Source: Bursaphelenchus xylophilus
Taxonomy: Eukaryota > Nematoda > Chromadorea > Rhabditida > Aphelenchoididae
Direction: 5' to 3'
Length of the DNA: 64,000 nucleotides
Assembly: GCA_904066235.2 (NCBI GenBank)
Contig: CAJFCV020000004.1
Coordinates: forward strand, 3,224,001-3,288,000
The notes beneath the pieces are model-generated. The model worked only from the letters and a program-made list of their open reading frames with translations. It was not told the origin of the DNA and searched no databases. Both the position numbers and the translations under genes were made by a program. Shown here piece by piece: positions 33,801 to 45,528 of this stretch; within the stretch, counting starts at the first letter, position 1; each line of letters opens with the position of its first letter.

Positions 33801-36800
33801 TAAACACATTTTGCGACCTCACAGGCTATTAAAACAGAATGCCAAAAATGGCGGGAATTTGAAATTTTGAATTTTTCGAACGAAAATTCATGGGATTCAA
33901 ATATTGATAAACCATTTTGAGCAATTTTTATGCTCTTTTCAGGCCACAGCCCCAGCCAAGATTGTATATCTAATAGCGAATATCTGCCTATTACTCTGTG
34001 TCCCATTCCGCTTCACGCAGCAGAATCAGATCGAAGAAGGGCTTCTGATCTTCGCCATTCCGGGTAGTTGGATCTTCTTGTTGTTCTTTGCCCGTTCCGC
34101 CAAACTGACCGGACCTTTCGTGCAGATGATCTACAGTATGATTGCTGGTGACATGATTCGTTTCGGGATCATTTCAGCAATCTTCTTGGTATCCTTCTCA
34201 CAGGGTAAGATGGCTATGCCGATGGCATTTTCATGGGAATTCCGGCTGGAAATCGTTGAAAAAATTGAGCAAAATTTTGCATTCGCTTTTTCGGATTTGA
34301 AATTTACTTTTTTTTTAGTCTTTTACTTTGTTGGCAAGGACATGGCGGCGAAACAACATCTTCAACCAACTGATGATGCTTATTGTCCAATTTCTGGGTA
34401 TGAAATCTACACGTACAGCACTTTTTTGGAGACCTTTGTCACCTTGTTCAGAGCTAGTATGGGTGGTTATGATGTAAGTTGGAAAAAAATTGCCTTAAAA
34501 TACGATTAGAAAATTAAAAATGCCGATTTATAACACTTTTCGCCCGTTTTCAGTACGAAGAATTCGGTTGTACGAACTACGAACCGCTCACGAAGACCTT
34601 GTTTGTCCTGTACATGTTCGTCATGCCAATTATGATGATCAACATCCTCATCGCTATGATGGGTAACACTTACACCACCGTCATCTCGCAAGCCGAAAAG
34701 GCCTGGCGACAGCAATACGCGCAGATTGTGATGGTGTTGGAGCGATCGGTGAACAAACAAAAACTAGCGGCATGCCAGTTGGAGTATTCGATCAAGTTGA
34801 ACGAGACTTCCAGAGGTTTGATGGTCATCAAACAGACCAGAAAGACGAGGGCGAGACAGCGAAAGCAAGCGATCAACAACTGGAAGGTGGGTTGTTGAAA
34901 GAGAATATGAGAGAAACGTTGATTACTGTAGCCTATATAGGCTTTACTATGGCCTATACAGGCTTTACTATGGCATGTAAAAGCTTTACTATGGCCTATA
35001 TAGGCTTTACTACGTCCTATATAGGCTTTACTATGGCCTATATAGGCTTTACTATGGCCTATATAGGCTTTACTATGGCCTATATAGGCTTTACTATGGC
35101 CTATATAGGCTTTACTACGTCCTATATAGGCTTTACTATGGCCTATATAGGCTTTACTACGTCCTATATAGGCTTTACTATGGCCTATATAGGCTTTACT
35201 ATGGCCTATATAGGCTTTACTACGTCCTATATAGGCTTTACTATGGCATGTAAAAGCTTTACTATGGCCTATATAGGCTTTACTACGTCCTATATAGGCT
35301 TTACTATGGCCTATATAGGCTTTACTATGGCCTATATAGGCTTTACTACGTCCTATATAGGCTTTACTATGGCCTATATAGGCTTTACTATGGCCTATAT
35401 AGGCTTTACTATGGCCTATATAGGCTTTACTATGGCCCATATAGGCTTTACTACGGCCTATAAAGGCCATAGTAAAGCCTATAAAGGACATAGTAATCAA
35501 CATTACCGTGGCCTGTGAAGGCCCTAGTAATCAACACAATTTACAAAAGTTTATGCGTCTGACGGGAATCGAACCCGTGTCGATTGCTTGGAAGGCAACC
35601 ATGCTGACCATTACACCACAGACGCTCATGATCCCGCAGCTCGTTATTGAGAGGAAATCCCCGCAGATTTTGATAAATCTCTTTTTTCGTCAAAGAGAAC
35701 TCAAAGAAAATGTGTTTTCCCCCGAAATTCGATGATGAAATCCAACGACTGACCACTATTTTATCTTCCGAAATTTTCAAATGACGAAAAATTCCAGAAA
35801 ATCAAGCACAATGTCATGAAGATGGTGGACAAGTATGGTGCCGAACAAACCAAATTCCTATTACATAGTCATGATCGAATCATAATTGAGGAGACGGTGA
35901 CCGGAAACGTTGATGCTGTCGTTGCAGCGGCCGCTGTGAACATGGCCAGAAGCTCGAGCAACCGGACTCCAAGTCGCGCTGAGAGTGAAAATAAAGTGAG
36001 TAAATCACTGTAATCTTCGTCTTGAATGTAATTTCGTACATCCTTAATGTAATTTCACACTTCTTTAATGTAATTTTCAATCTTTTTCCAATGGTTTTGC
36101 AAAGCTGTGACTAAACTGGCGTCCATTTTCAGGACAAACCAGCCTCCGTGATGGTGCCGGTTCGGCCGCTGACTGGCAGCCGCAGAGACTCCGTAAAGCC
36201 CTCTTCTCATCGTATCCCAATCGAATCTCCGACCAAAGAAGAGCCAGAAACACAGCGATTGGAACATCAGTCGTCCGAGGAGCGGCATGATCAAACTCCT
36301 CCGCATGGGTCGAACACTCGCAAGAATGGATACGTCCATGTGACGCAACGAAGTCTAACGGCAGTCGCAACGGGAACTGTTCGAGGTAAGGGGACGTTTG
36401 AGCGGTGGAATTGATAAGCAGGCAGAACATATACGGTGACGGACGTGATCCAGTGGCAAAAATCGTATCATTTTGCATCCGGGAAGTATCAAAAATGTGG
36501 CAAAATGCTTCCCTCTCCAAGTGAAAAAATTCGTTTTGAAGGGCGCGCCTTTTTTTCCTCACAAAAAGAGCGGGTGCGCTTTTGAAATCGGAGTTTTTTC
36601 ACTTGGAGAGGGAGTATTTTGCCACATTTTTTGATGCTTTCTGGATGCAAAGTAGTACGTTTTTTGCCACTGGATCAGGTCTCCCACTGTACATATAAAA
36701 ACCATTTTTTTTATTATCGACCACTACATACGGCTTCCTCAAATCCACTAATTATCCCATTCAGCTAGCTGCAGCTTCTTTGCAATGCACGAGCTAAAAT

Positions 36801-37288
36801 CTCCAGAAATATTCACCTTTACGGTAGAAATAGCGATGCAACTTTTCGTGCCGAAATTCGACAAACAGTCTCAAATTTTGACCAACTTTCGACCTAAAAA
36901 TCTCGGTAGTTTCTGCAAAGCGCGAGCTAGGATTCTCGCATATATTTTAGAAAAAATTATTCTAAATTTGTGCCAAGTTTCATCAAAATCTGAGCGTCGC
37001 ACTTGGGGCACTTCCCCTGTCAGTTTGATGTGGCATTCTTCTAAAAATATTCATGCTAAACTTTGAGGTTGATTGCGTTTTTCCCCTATTCATTATAATC
37101 CATTTTCAGGAGTAGACCTGCTTCCCAGTGTGGACATCCCCAACATCCCAGCTCGAGGGGCTAACTCCAGCTCCAACTCGAATTCCGACGGCACTCCGCC
37201 GCTTCGGATTCTGAGTCCGCCGATTCGTCAGGACATGTTCCGTCAGCGGAGGACGCGCGGATCTCCCAAATCCGACGAAAACCAATAA
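30827..37288 (+). CDS. osm-9: TRPV cation channel, OSM-9 type
   Basis: Fifteen exons: 30827-30992, 31141-31289, 31584-31809, 31849-32004, 32114-32268, 32308-32451, 32662-32743, 33070-33308, 33369-33479, 33943-34204, 34319-34473, 34554-34886, 35798-35995, 36133-36385, 37110-37288. Every junction has GT-AG and matching phase; 935 residues, about the length of worm OSM-9. Residues ~106-340 are ankyrin repeats ('GQSALHLAIVHDDYDTVQLL', 'YPLAFAACFGNKDIYDLL'). ~400-690 is the six-helix channel: S1 'LGLLAFHLVCLCFVVYL', pore 'ETFVTLFRASMGGYD', S6 'FVLYMFVMPIMMINILIAMM'. A conserved 'NETSRGLMVIKQT' block follows, and the tail is Ser/Pro-rich. In worms OSM-9 works with OCR subunits in sensory cilia for chemosensation and osmosensation. 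OCR paralogue identity is the alternative, but length and the C-terminal block favour OSM-9. Confidence 0.88.
31330..31534. repeat. Palindromic MITE, family A, in osm-9 intron 2
   Basis: TACAGTGGGGGATCTGATCC to GATCAGGTCCGTCACTGTA. Shorter than usual because the centre is reduced to GAGCGGGCGCCC. Confidence 0.93.
32785..33035. repeat. Palindromic MITE, family A, in osm-9 intron 7
   Basis: TACAGTTACGGACCTGATCC to GATCAGGTCCCCCCACTGTA, with long near-perfect arms. Intron 7 would be only about 75 nt without it. Confidence 0.93.
33669..33907. repeat. Direct duplication in osm-9 intron 9
   Basis: The block CGACCTCACAGGCTATTGAA...AAATTCATGAGATT is repeated about 138 bp downstream with a few substitutions. 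Non-coding and within the intron at 33480-33942. Confidence 0.85.
34925..35515. repeat. 21-bp minisatellite in osm-9 intron 12
   Basis: About 26 tandem copies of a 21-bp unit (TATATAGGCTTTACTATGGCC and variants with TACGTCC or GGCATGTAAAAGC). Most units contain the perfect 12-bp palindrome GGCC/GCCTATATAGGC. Because 21 is a multiple of three, both strands stay open for over 240 codons, which is an artefact. Variant units recur in order (e.g. ACGTCC alternating with ATGGCC), suggesting higher-order duplication. The last units drift to TATAAAGGCC and ACATAGTAATCAACA. Confidence 0.95.
35554..35625 (-). tRNA. tRNA-Gly (TCC), antisense inside osm-9 intron 12
   Basis: Cloverleaf on the minus strand: acceptor GCGTCTG/CAGACGC, D-arm with GTGGTGTAATGGTCAGCAT, anticodon loop CTTCCAA (TCC), T-arm ACGGG TTCGATT CCCGT, discriminator A. 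A- and B-boxes are intact. Confidence 0.96.
36432..36691. repeat. Palindromic MITE, family A, in osm-9 intron 14
   Basis: TACGGTGACGGACGTGATCC to GATCAGGTCTCCCACTGTA; same intron as the family B fragment at 36770-37019. Confidence 0.92.
36770..37019. repeat. Truncated Harbinger-like MITE, family B, in osm-9 intron 14
   Basis: Holds the right half of family B: TTTCTGCAAAGCGCGAGCTA... AAATCTGAGCGTCGCACTTG, ending CACTTCCCCTG. The left terminus is not recognisable. Confidence 0.8.
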
Positions 37289-38131
37289 TTTGGATGTCTA
37301 GATCTCTATTGTTGTTTATACATAAGTAAACGGGATTTTTGTGGGGTTCCTGTAATATTTATAGATTACTGTAACACTAAATTTACAGTAATTTCTTGAA
37401 AATTGCAGTGGCCTTTCACAGTTTGCATGCAGATTACGTAATGATAAATATCGAAAGTTGTTTTTATCATTGTTTATACAAAATAAAGATCCTAAAAAAC
37501 GATGGGTTTCGAGAAGCGATTACGGTGATTTTATTGTGAATTATTCGTCCGAAATGGGTGTAAGTTTTCCGGGGCAAAGTCCAGTCTGAAATGGAGTTCC
37601 GTAGAGTTTGCGCGGGGACTTTGATCCCCGATCTTGAATCGATAAAAACAGAGAACATTCGGAACGACCTTTGACGCCGGTGTACGGTGACCTAGCTGGA
37701 GAATCTCACGTCAAAGGGAGACGGAACTCTGGAAGAGATTCTTGAAACAGATTACGGACTTTTAACAAACATCACTGCCCTAAATGATATTACATTTTTG
37801 GAAAATTTAATATCAGAAAAAGTCCTCTGATCACTGAGGTTACTATGATGAGTTTCTTGTTCAACTTTGGCAGGTGGATCGGCTTGAATTAGATGGAGGG
37901 ATGTCGGAAAAAACGACTTCTTTGGCCTCCAGTGAAGGGCCAATTTTTTTCAAAAATTCAATTTTCAAACTTTTTTCGGTATGTTATGGAACATGTGATA
38001 TCCGAAAAAACGAGTAATATTACCGTTTAAAAATTTCATCGACGAAATCTTTCTTTTTTGTTTAGCTGCGAGAAAAGGATTAATCAAAAACCCCGAGGAT
38101 TTCCCTTCAATTTCAAGCCCCAGAGCCGTGC
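37289..38131. other. 3' flank of osm-9, no gene seen
   Basis: Holds probable 3' UTR with an AAATAAAG polyadenylation-like signal near 37482, then unassigned sequence. The 5' flank of the tRNA at 38132 (GATTTCCCTTCAATTTCAAG) resembles that of the intronic tRNA-Gly. Confidence 0.5.
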
Positions 38132-38203
38132 GCGTCTGTGGTGTAATGGTCAGCATGGTTGCCTTCCAAGCAATCGACACGGGTTCGATTCCCGTCAGAC
38201 GCA
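38132..38203 (+). tRNA. tRNA-Gly (TCC), second copy
   Basis: Identical cloverleaf to 35554-35625, on the opposite strand: GCGTCTGTGGTGTAATGGTC at the start, anticodon loop CTTCCAA, T-loop TTCGATT. The shared 5' flank suggests an inverted duplication. Confidence 0.96.
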
Positions 38204-38559
38204 TAAAATTTTTTTTTCATAGACTGAAGTACCCTACTTCCTATTGACAAATTTTTGTTTTCCCGGTTCTACGTTGCTCGGAATTGCGGTGTAAAAAACC
38301 GTGATTTTTGCACTTTTATCGGACGCTAAAAGCAACAATTTCGAAAGCAAATAATTGTCGGGAAATCAACTTGAAACTAATAGAAAAATTGTAGTCTTCC
38401 GCCAGGTAATCCGGGTGAAGATTACCGTGAAAATTCTGTAAAATTAATCGGAAGAGACCAAAAATCTACTAAAACAAGTCGCGTATTATATAAATTAACC
38501 TTTATTTTATGTACAAAAACTGAAACAATGTGAAAATCACTTCAAAAGAAGTTGAAAGA

Positions 38560-40407
38560 TCATCCTCTAATAATGTCAACTAGCTCTCGGACCTTGTCCA
38601 TGGTGGCTTTATATATATCGTCCATCAAAACTCCAACGAATATGCATTCCTTGAAGATGAGGGCCATTTCCTCTCCGTCTCGGATCAAAAGGACCAATTG
38701 GCCAAAGCGAATGTCCGCGTTGGTGTGCGATTTCTCTTGGCAATGTTCGTAGAGTTCTTTGTATAGTTGGGTTCGCTCTACAAGAGCCTCTTCGCAGCCC
38801 ACTCGACAGTACACTTCGTCGGATATGATGATCCCGACCAGGCCAAGGAACTCGAGTTCGTCCATTTGGAGGGCTTTCACCTTTTTGGCCAGTTTCCGCA
38901 GTCGAACACCATATGGTTTGAAGTTTCTGAAAAGCAACAATTATGGATAAAATGTGGGGGGAAATCCGAATCAAAATTTTTTTTGACGTAATTCGACCTG
39001 ACAGGACTTGAACAAAAATTTCAACCTTGTAATTCAAAAAAATTTTTTTTTTTGAATTACAAGTAATTAGGTATATAACCCTCAGATTTTCAAGTAAAAC
39101 CTCCCCAGAAAGTCTCGAATCCTTACCGCGCACTTTCCTTGGGATTGAGGTCATTTTTGAACAGGGTACCCATATGCTCAAAGTCCATGTAATCCGAGTG
39201 GGAAAAAGCGATCGCGTCATCCTTGTCGGGAAAGAATATTGACGTCAGATAGGCGCGTTCTAACTGGAGGAAGCGTTGCATAAAAGTCATGATGATGTCA
39301 AACTAAAATTTAAAAAAAATTAAACAACACCTCATGTATAATATAAATAACACGAAAATACAAACAAATATTCACCTTTATGTTCTTATCCAGTATCGCG
39401 TATGGGCAAAAGGAGTCGCGGAACATCATATAAACGCTGGGCAGGGTGGCCATGTCCAATTTCAACTTCTCATCGATAGGTATAACAACAAGCGAATTTT
39501 GATCCGTGAAGATTAACTCGGGGTACATCGAGGCGAACACTGCTCTATGGGCTATGACGTATTTTCGATAACCCTCGCGAATTCTTTCTAAGATCTTTGG
39601 GGCTGGCGCAGGGACGGACGGAGAAAACTTCGGGGGTGGACTAGCTCGGATAAAAGTTCGATTACGATCACGGGGGTGCTGAACCTCTGAAAAGAACTTA
39701 TTATTCTGTTCAATTATACTACAGCGAATAACAACATCCGTTTTTATTTGCTTCGAAGTTCATTTTTGAAGCTCGTAAAAAGTTTTCATTATTCTAGGCA
39801 TCAAATAACAAAAAATTCTAAAAACCGATGGAATATAGGTGGTAAAACTTCCCGTTAAAATAAATGTCACATGCCTTAAAAGTTTGCTGACGTCTACTAT
39901 CAAGCCTAAAACCAAAAGAAAAAATACAAAATCCACTTACTTTCGACCTTCATCCCAACGGCCAGGCATTTTGTAAAACGGCAACTTCGGCAGGAATTTC
40001 GGATATCTGAAACAAAAAAAAAACAATAAACAAGCATTTCATGCTACAAAAATTGCCATTTTCAGCCCATTTACGGAGCTAGAGACAGTGCAGTATGTAA
40101 ATGCAAACCAACGCAATGTTATCTATGCTTACCTGAGGAAATCTCGCATTTCTTGTCGTGCAAGCATTTATAAATTCGCTCTTCCGCAACTGAACGTCGG
40201 AAAAAGGCACTACCTAAAATTGGAAGTTCAAAATTAAGTTAAACTCTACTTACAGGCTCTGCAAGCGATAATTCCGAAATGGATTCCATTTGCGACCGCT
40301 CCACAAACCCTGCAGGCACCCTGATCCTCATTACTGCTGCAACTGATCTCATCCTTCAGGTCGGACAATAGATAGGAGTTTTCAAGAATCGAGCTCGTCG
40401 CTGTCAT
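38560..40407 (-). CDS. Nuclear hormone receptor, worm-type (paralogue 1)
   Basis: Six exons: 40407-40254, 40213-40133, 40006-39941, 39686-39376, 39302-39127, 38926-38560; 384 residues with consistent phases. The DNA-binding domain (about residues 32-100) has two C4 zinc fingers: 'CRVCGAVANGIHFGIIACRA' + C and 'CLHDKKC...CRSCRFTKC'. The P-box [10 protein letters not shown] is the form of nematode supplementary receptors rather than the classical CEGCKGFFRR. The ligand-binding domain (about residues 145-384) is helical, with 'PKILERIREGYRKY', 'FDIIMTFMQRFLQLERAYLT' and 'ADIRFGQLVLLIRDGEEMA', and ends in IIRG. Ligand unknown. Exon lengths 81, 66 and 176 are shared with the paralogue at 45529-47609. 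Confidence 0.92.
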
Positions 40408-41614
40408 CTGGAATTATGTTGTAGTAGGCAAGGATTGATAGCAAAATAAAAATAGGTTGGTAAAAAGAACCGGAAAGCATGGGAATTTAAGAGGATGCAA
40501 AAATATGAGCTTCAATGTTGCTTGTGTCATTATCAATTCGGAAAACGGCTAAAACCATAGAACAAACGCAAGAATAAGGTTAAAATTGATGCTACCCGAT
40601 AAAAATGGGTAAATTCGAGCCGGATGACGTCAAAAACACTAATTGCCGTGGTAAACCGACAAACTCGAAGAAAATTCGCAATCTTTTCGATCAATTTTCT
40701 TATCAAAATTATTATCTTTTTCTATGATCGAACGAAATGCCACAAATTTTATCGGTTGTTGCGAAGTGTCAAAAAAATTTAAAATTTGTTCAAAATCACC
40801 GATTTTGGGTCTGAAAGGCATGTTAAAAATCCCACTGACTCCCACAGTAAGAGGGGAATGATGAGAATGACCGGAAATAAAGAAATCTTGTGTCATTTAG
40901 ATTAATAAGTTGAAGATATTACTTTACATTCAATTTATGTTCAAAAATCTCAAAAACCCCCAAAAAAGACATACTCTCCTTCTCTGATTACCCTCCTTGA
41001 AAAAATGCCACCCCAGATAACGAAGGGAGGCTTGATGTAAAGAAATCGGGGCCGTCTAAACTACAAATGAATGAACATTCTCCTAGACTATAACAGAATT
41101 ATCTCTAGTATTTTATATATTGATTTGTATATTGAAGAGTTAGAACCGTAAACAGAAAATTCTGCAAAATTAGTCAGACAGGCGTGAATTTTAAATGCAA
41201 AGAAAAAAAAACAAAAAGGTGAAATAGTTCAAGAGTAAATATAAAATGAAGGTAATTTGGGGTCGTTGTTTACAAGTCGCGTGATGAATGAAAAGTGAAT
41301 TTCGGTGGGAAAAAGTGTTGGGACTCTGATAATTCGGGCTTAATGAAGTTTAGTTTTATTGAATTTTCTACGCGATAAAAATTCGGGGGCAAAAAACAGA
41401 GTTTTACGAGAGAGCAAGCACTTTTGCAGGAAGCGCATCAATCGGACGATTGATGAAAAAAGCGACTCAATTTCTCGGTTTTGTTGAAAACGTGAGCTGG
41501 AACAAATTTTTTCAAAGTCTTAAGGGCGGGGACTGATTTTGTTGATGACGAAAAGGCTGGAAGAGATCGCATTTTAAAGAAGGCAATTCGAGCTGATGCT
41601 TACAATTAGGCTAC
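40408..41614. other. Upstream region of nuclear receptor 1, no gene seen
   Basis: Unassigned A/T-rich sequence; the minus-strand ORF at 40896-40639 has no recognisable domain. Confidence 0.5.
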
Positions 41615-42072
41615 CAGGGGAAGTACCCCAAATGCGACGCTTAGAGCTTGATGAAACTTGGCACAAATTTAGAAAAATTCTTTCTAAGATAAGAGAATCC
41701 TAGCTCGCGCTTTGCAGAAACAACAAGGATTTTTAGATCGAAAGTTGGCGAAAATTTGACAATTTTTGTCGAATTTCGGCACGAAAAGTTTCATGCCTAT
41801 TTCTACTATAGAGGGTAATGTTTCCACAAAAAATCAATTTTTTCCGCCCGAAACTAGCGAAATTATGGCCAAAAAGTGTTCAAAAAGTGTTTTTCTCTTT
41901 GACCGCTCTCCACGTTTATTGTATTCTCTCGGCGGCAAAGATCGTTCAATATCTCGGAGGCGTTTGCATAGCAGAGTTAAAACTTTGAGGAATGGATATT
42001 AAGTATATGCCCGACGTGTGCGCAAAATTAAAGAAAAAGAAAATCTAAGCGTCGCACTTGATACTTCCCTTG
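41615..42072. repeat. Harbinger-like MITE, family B
   Basis: CAGGGGAAGTACCCCAAATG at the left, ATACTTCCCTTG at the right, followed by TAA (the left flank is TAC, so the target duplication is imperfect). Interior as in 6984-7430, with a short internal duplication (GCCAAAAAGTGTTCAAAAAG). Confidence 0.83.
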
Positions 42073-44151
42073 TAAGTACGGCAAAAATATTATATTTACT
42101 GTCTCCTTTAAATCAAGTTCTCATTATCTATACATCCCACTCAAAAAAACAACAAAAATCTTCAAAACGTGAGAAATTGCCTTTCGTTTTGTGAAAAACG
42201 AGAGGTTTTCAAATACTAAATCAAGATGCGGGAACATGATTCAGTGATGATCGCCTTTTGGCAGGAATTTCCGTGAGCAAAGTCTACACGAAGCGCAGTT
42301 CCAATAACCCCCGCAAGAATTGGAAGATTGTCTGTGCGAAAAAAGGGGAATGACGGGAAAACGGGTGAACAACAGTGGTGTTTGAATCGGCGCGCCGACT
42401 TCAATTTTTGTGACTACAAACCCCATGTGTGATGTGATCGGCTGATAACGACAGTTCATTACGAATCGAGAGAGACGTAAGAGAGAGAGGGATTGCTCTT
42501 AAAAGATTAAGTGATCTGCTAGAGATTGGAATTATATGAAATGGTGGTTCTACAGGGACATAAATGAAGGAAGCAGTTGCACGGAATACAAGAGGACTAT
42601 TAAAAGAAGTGTACTTTATGGGATGATAATGCAGATGTAGTCTGTGGAAAACGTTGTGAGCAAAAAGGCTATAGAAACTTCGAGGCCGATTTTCTTGGCT
42701 TTGAAGCCCGCGCAGAGCTTTCCCCCCAAGTGGATAATTTACTACCATACTTCTTTCGATCTAACTATTGTTTTGATTGAAATTATGGGCCGGAAAAACG
42801 GAACAATCATACTTTCACGCCTAATATGTCCCAAGCCAAAATCGATTTACACATAAAGTGCATTCCCTTGTTAGCAATGGCTATTGTACGGTGTAAACCC
42901 GCAAATATGTGACCAACACGAAAGCATAATAAAACTTCGCAATAAAAAATCACAGGTCACAATTTTTTTAGCTTTATGTTTCCGGTGTTAAAATTGATTT
43001 TAGCGGAAAAGAGTTTAGATGACATATTGCGTCCGGATCTTAACCTGATTTCGACGATATTGGATTACGATTCGGCTAAGGGCAAACCAACTCGGCTGAG
43101 ATTTAGCGGAGACTCGGACAAGCCGGCGAAGTTCGCGGTGATCGGCAAAGACTCGGCGGAGGTTCGCAGAAAAATTGTTTCCTACAATTTTATCAGCCTC
43201 CGGTCCTAATTTTTATGCGGTTTCTGCTGCCGCAAACTACAAGCTTTTGTGTCTTCGGTTTTTTTATAAAGAATGACGAGAAAAACAACGCGTCGTGTTT
43301 TCTGCATCTTACCTGAAAGAACTTTCTGTAAGACTAAAATTAACCGTTCCGAAGACCCCAAGAAGTGCTTTAGGCCTAACAATAAGTAAAACGACAATAT
43401 GGTCTATACAACGAGAAAATTTTAAATTTTTGGTGTTCAACGTTTCCATAATTTGTTATAAACGACTTACAATTTTTATACAGCTCTTCCGGAAAACATA
43501 CTCATTAAAAAAACTATGAAGCCGTAAAACTGTATGTATTCGGAAGTGGTTTGGACGTAGTCAGCTAACTACACCAACTTTTCTTATCTGCACGTATATA
43601 AATATAACACAACAGGAGAGTGTAGAATCACTTATTTGTCTGTTTTATGATTGGCGTATTCACTCAAAGCTTTGCTCAATTTAGTTATTAATCAAAATCT
43701 AATGTACAAAATAGAAAACAACGTATCTTTACCCATACAAATTCTTCGCAGAGTTCTTGTGCAAACTAGAAGCTTGATGAAAAATAATGCTCTGCGTAAA
43801 TTTCCGTTTTATCACCAATTATAATGACCACAAACAGTCATTGTTCATAAATAGACTGTCTTTTGGTCAAATTCAAATTTTGTCTCCAGACATGCTCTTT
43901 TAAAAAGCATAGCTTAGAGGTTGCAGCAATGAATGGATTTGCGAGCAAATGACAAAAAATGTACTCTGGACAATTTTGCAATAACACGGCAAAACATGAC
44001 GACCTTGGCAAAGATAATTTGTAGGATTTGTACGAATTATTCACTAGAAATAGTGACGACACTTTTCATGCGGAAGATTTACAAAAGATATCATATTTTT
44101 GTTAAATTATCACTTTGAAATATCGGTTATTTCAAAGTAAATGCGCTTTTC
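42073..44151. other. Gene-poor interval; CGGCGGA/CTCGGC repeat fragment near 43070-43200
   Basis: No gene recognised. GGCAAACCAACTCGGCTGAG through GCAAAGACTCGGCGGAGGTT is another member of the repeat seen near 9.0, 17.95 and 19.0 kb. Confidence 0.5.
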
Positions 44152-45400
44152 TACAGGGTGCGGCAAAAAAATGGAAACTTATTTTTATAGCTATATTTTT
44201 CCTAGCAATCCAAATTCCGCCAAAGTAACGGCCATCTTCAACAACATAGAGCATTGTTTATAACATATTCAACCCGTTTTACCGTGGCTGCTTTTGGTGG
44301 CGATATAGAGCTCCAAACGTGACTTAAAATTTTGGCCTTTTGGCCGCAGCTTTTTTCGGGGAAATCGGTCCCGTTCTTGACGCAGCGATTACTTTGCGAC
44401 TAAAAACTTTTGTGGCGTGTAGTACAGATGCTGGCCTCCAATTGAAAAAAAAAAATTACAGTCCATTGGATCTATACCCGGCGAGCAGGCGCTCTTTTCG
44501 CAGACGGGGTGAAATCGGGAAAATCGGTCTAAAAATCGGTCTTGACTCGTTGTTGCCCTGTGAGTCGGCGCTGGGTCTAGTTGGAACGTCAAATTTGCGC
44601 TGCCAAGGTTCTACTGAGCCAACAGAAGCATGAGGAAATCGAAGTTAACGCGGCGCTAGAATTTTGCCCGCTTGATCCACGAAAATCTCGGAATTCTTGC
44701 CGCTGGCACAAATTCCGCCTTAGGCGATGACGGCCCTTATTTTGACGGTGTTCGTCGTTAGCCGACGTGCAGGGGGTCTCATCGGATTGGACTATGACGT
44801 TCTGTTGGTTGTGCACCCGCCAAAGATTGCACCGCGAAGGGAATGCGCTCCCATCGCGGACCTGCGGCCCGACGTCGGAATTTTCGGCATTTTTTCAGGC
44901 GTACGGGCTTGATCTTGCCGATTAGGAGTTGCGCATTTCAGACCTTGCGTGAGGAGACTTTGAGTTGATTTTTAGCTATTTGGCCGACTGGTCGGTCGCT
45001 GATGCCGGTCTCACGGGCAATTTTTTCTCGAAATCGACGGATTTCGCTATTGATGACTCCGCGGCTGGCAGAAGTGTTGTCGGTGCGTTTGCTTTCGCTT
45101 ACTGGACGCTTAAAATTGTCAAAAAGCTCCCTGCATTGTGTGATTACTTTGGACGCAACGTGCTTTCTATGCCGGGCAAATTAACAGTTCGCACAAGTAA
45201 AAAAACAGGTCCGAAATCGAGGTCCCTCTGTTTGTCATTCAAAAAAAGAATGTTAATAAACCGATATGGACATGAAATTATAAGGCCTAGGAGAGAAAGC
45301 TACGTAGAATTTAATGGTATGAAAATAATTTTGCTGCATTTAAAAATTTTTGCGTCAGGACTCAATAAAAAAAGTTTCCATTTTTTTGCCGCACCCTGTA
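44152..45400. mobile_element. Decayed Tc1/mariner-type transposon
   Basis: TACAGGGTGCGGCAAAAAAA at the left and its exact inverse at the right (TIRs of about 28 bp including TGGAAACTT), with TA on both sides; 1,249 bp, the size of an autonomous mariner. The minus strand carries scattered transposase remnants in different frames: 'NVIVQSDE' like the family's VxWSDE block, and 'GKNSEIFVDQAGKI' like its downstream 'G..PLIFVD.GVKI' block. Frameshifts and stops interrupt it throughout, so it is inactive. Because the TIRs are still identical, mobilisation in trans cannot be excluded. Confidence 0.82.
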
Positions 45401-45528
45401 CAAAGCAAATTCTGAGTCTGGCGAATGCTATAAAAAATTGCACAAAGTTTTTTCAATATCTGATTCAGTGATATATATGTTTTTAGAGTCTCTAACGATT
45501 CGTTCATTAATGAATAAATAAACAAGAA

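Noticed and set aside
34670..35518. Two ORFs over 240 residues on opposite strands made of AYIGFTM- and KAYIGHS-type repeats.
   Set aside because: Both arise because the 21-bp minisatellite unit is a multiple of three and lacks stops; the region is an osm-9 intron.
44340..44633. 97-residue plus-strand ORF inside the mariner.
   Set aside because: Antisense to transposase remnants bounded by mariner terminal repeats.
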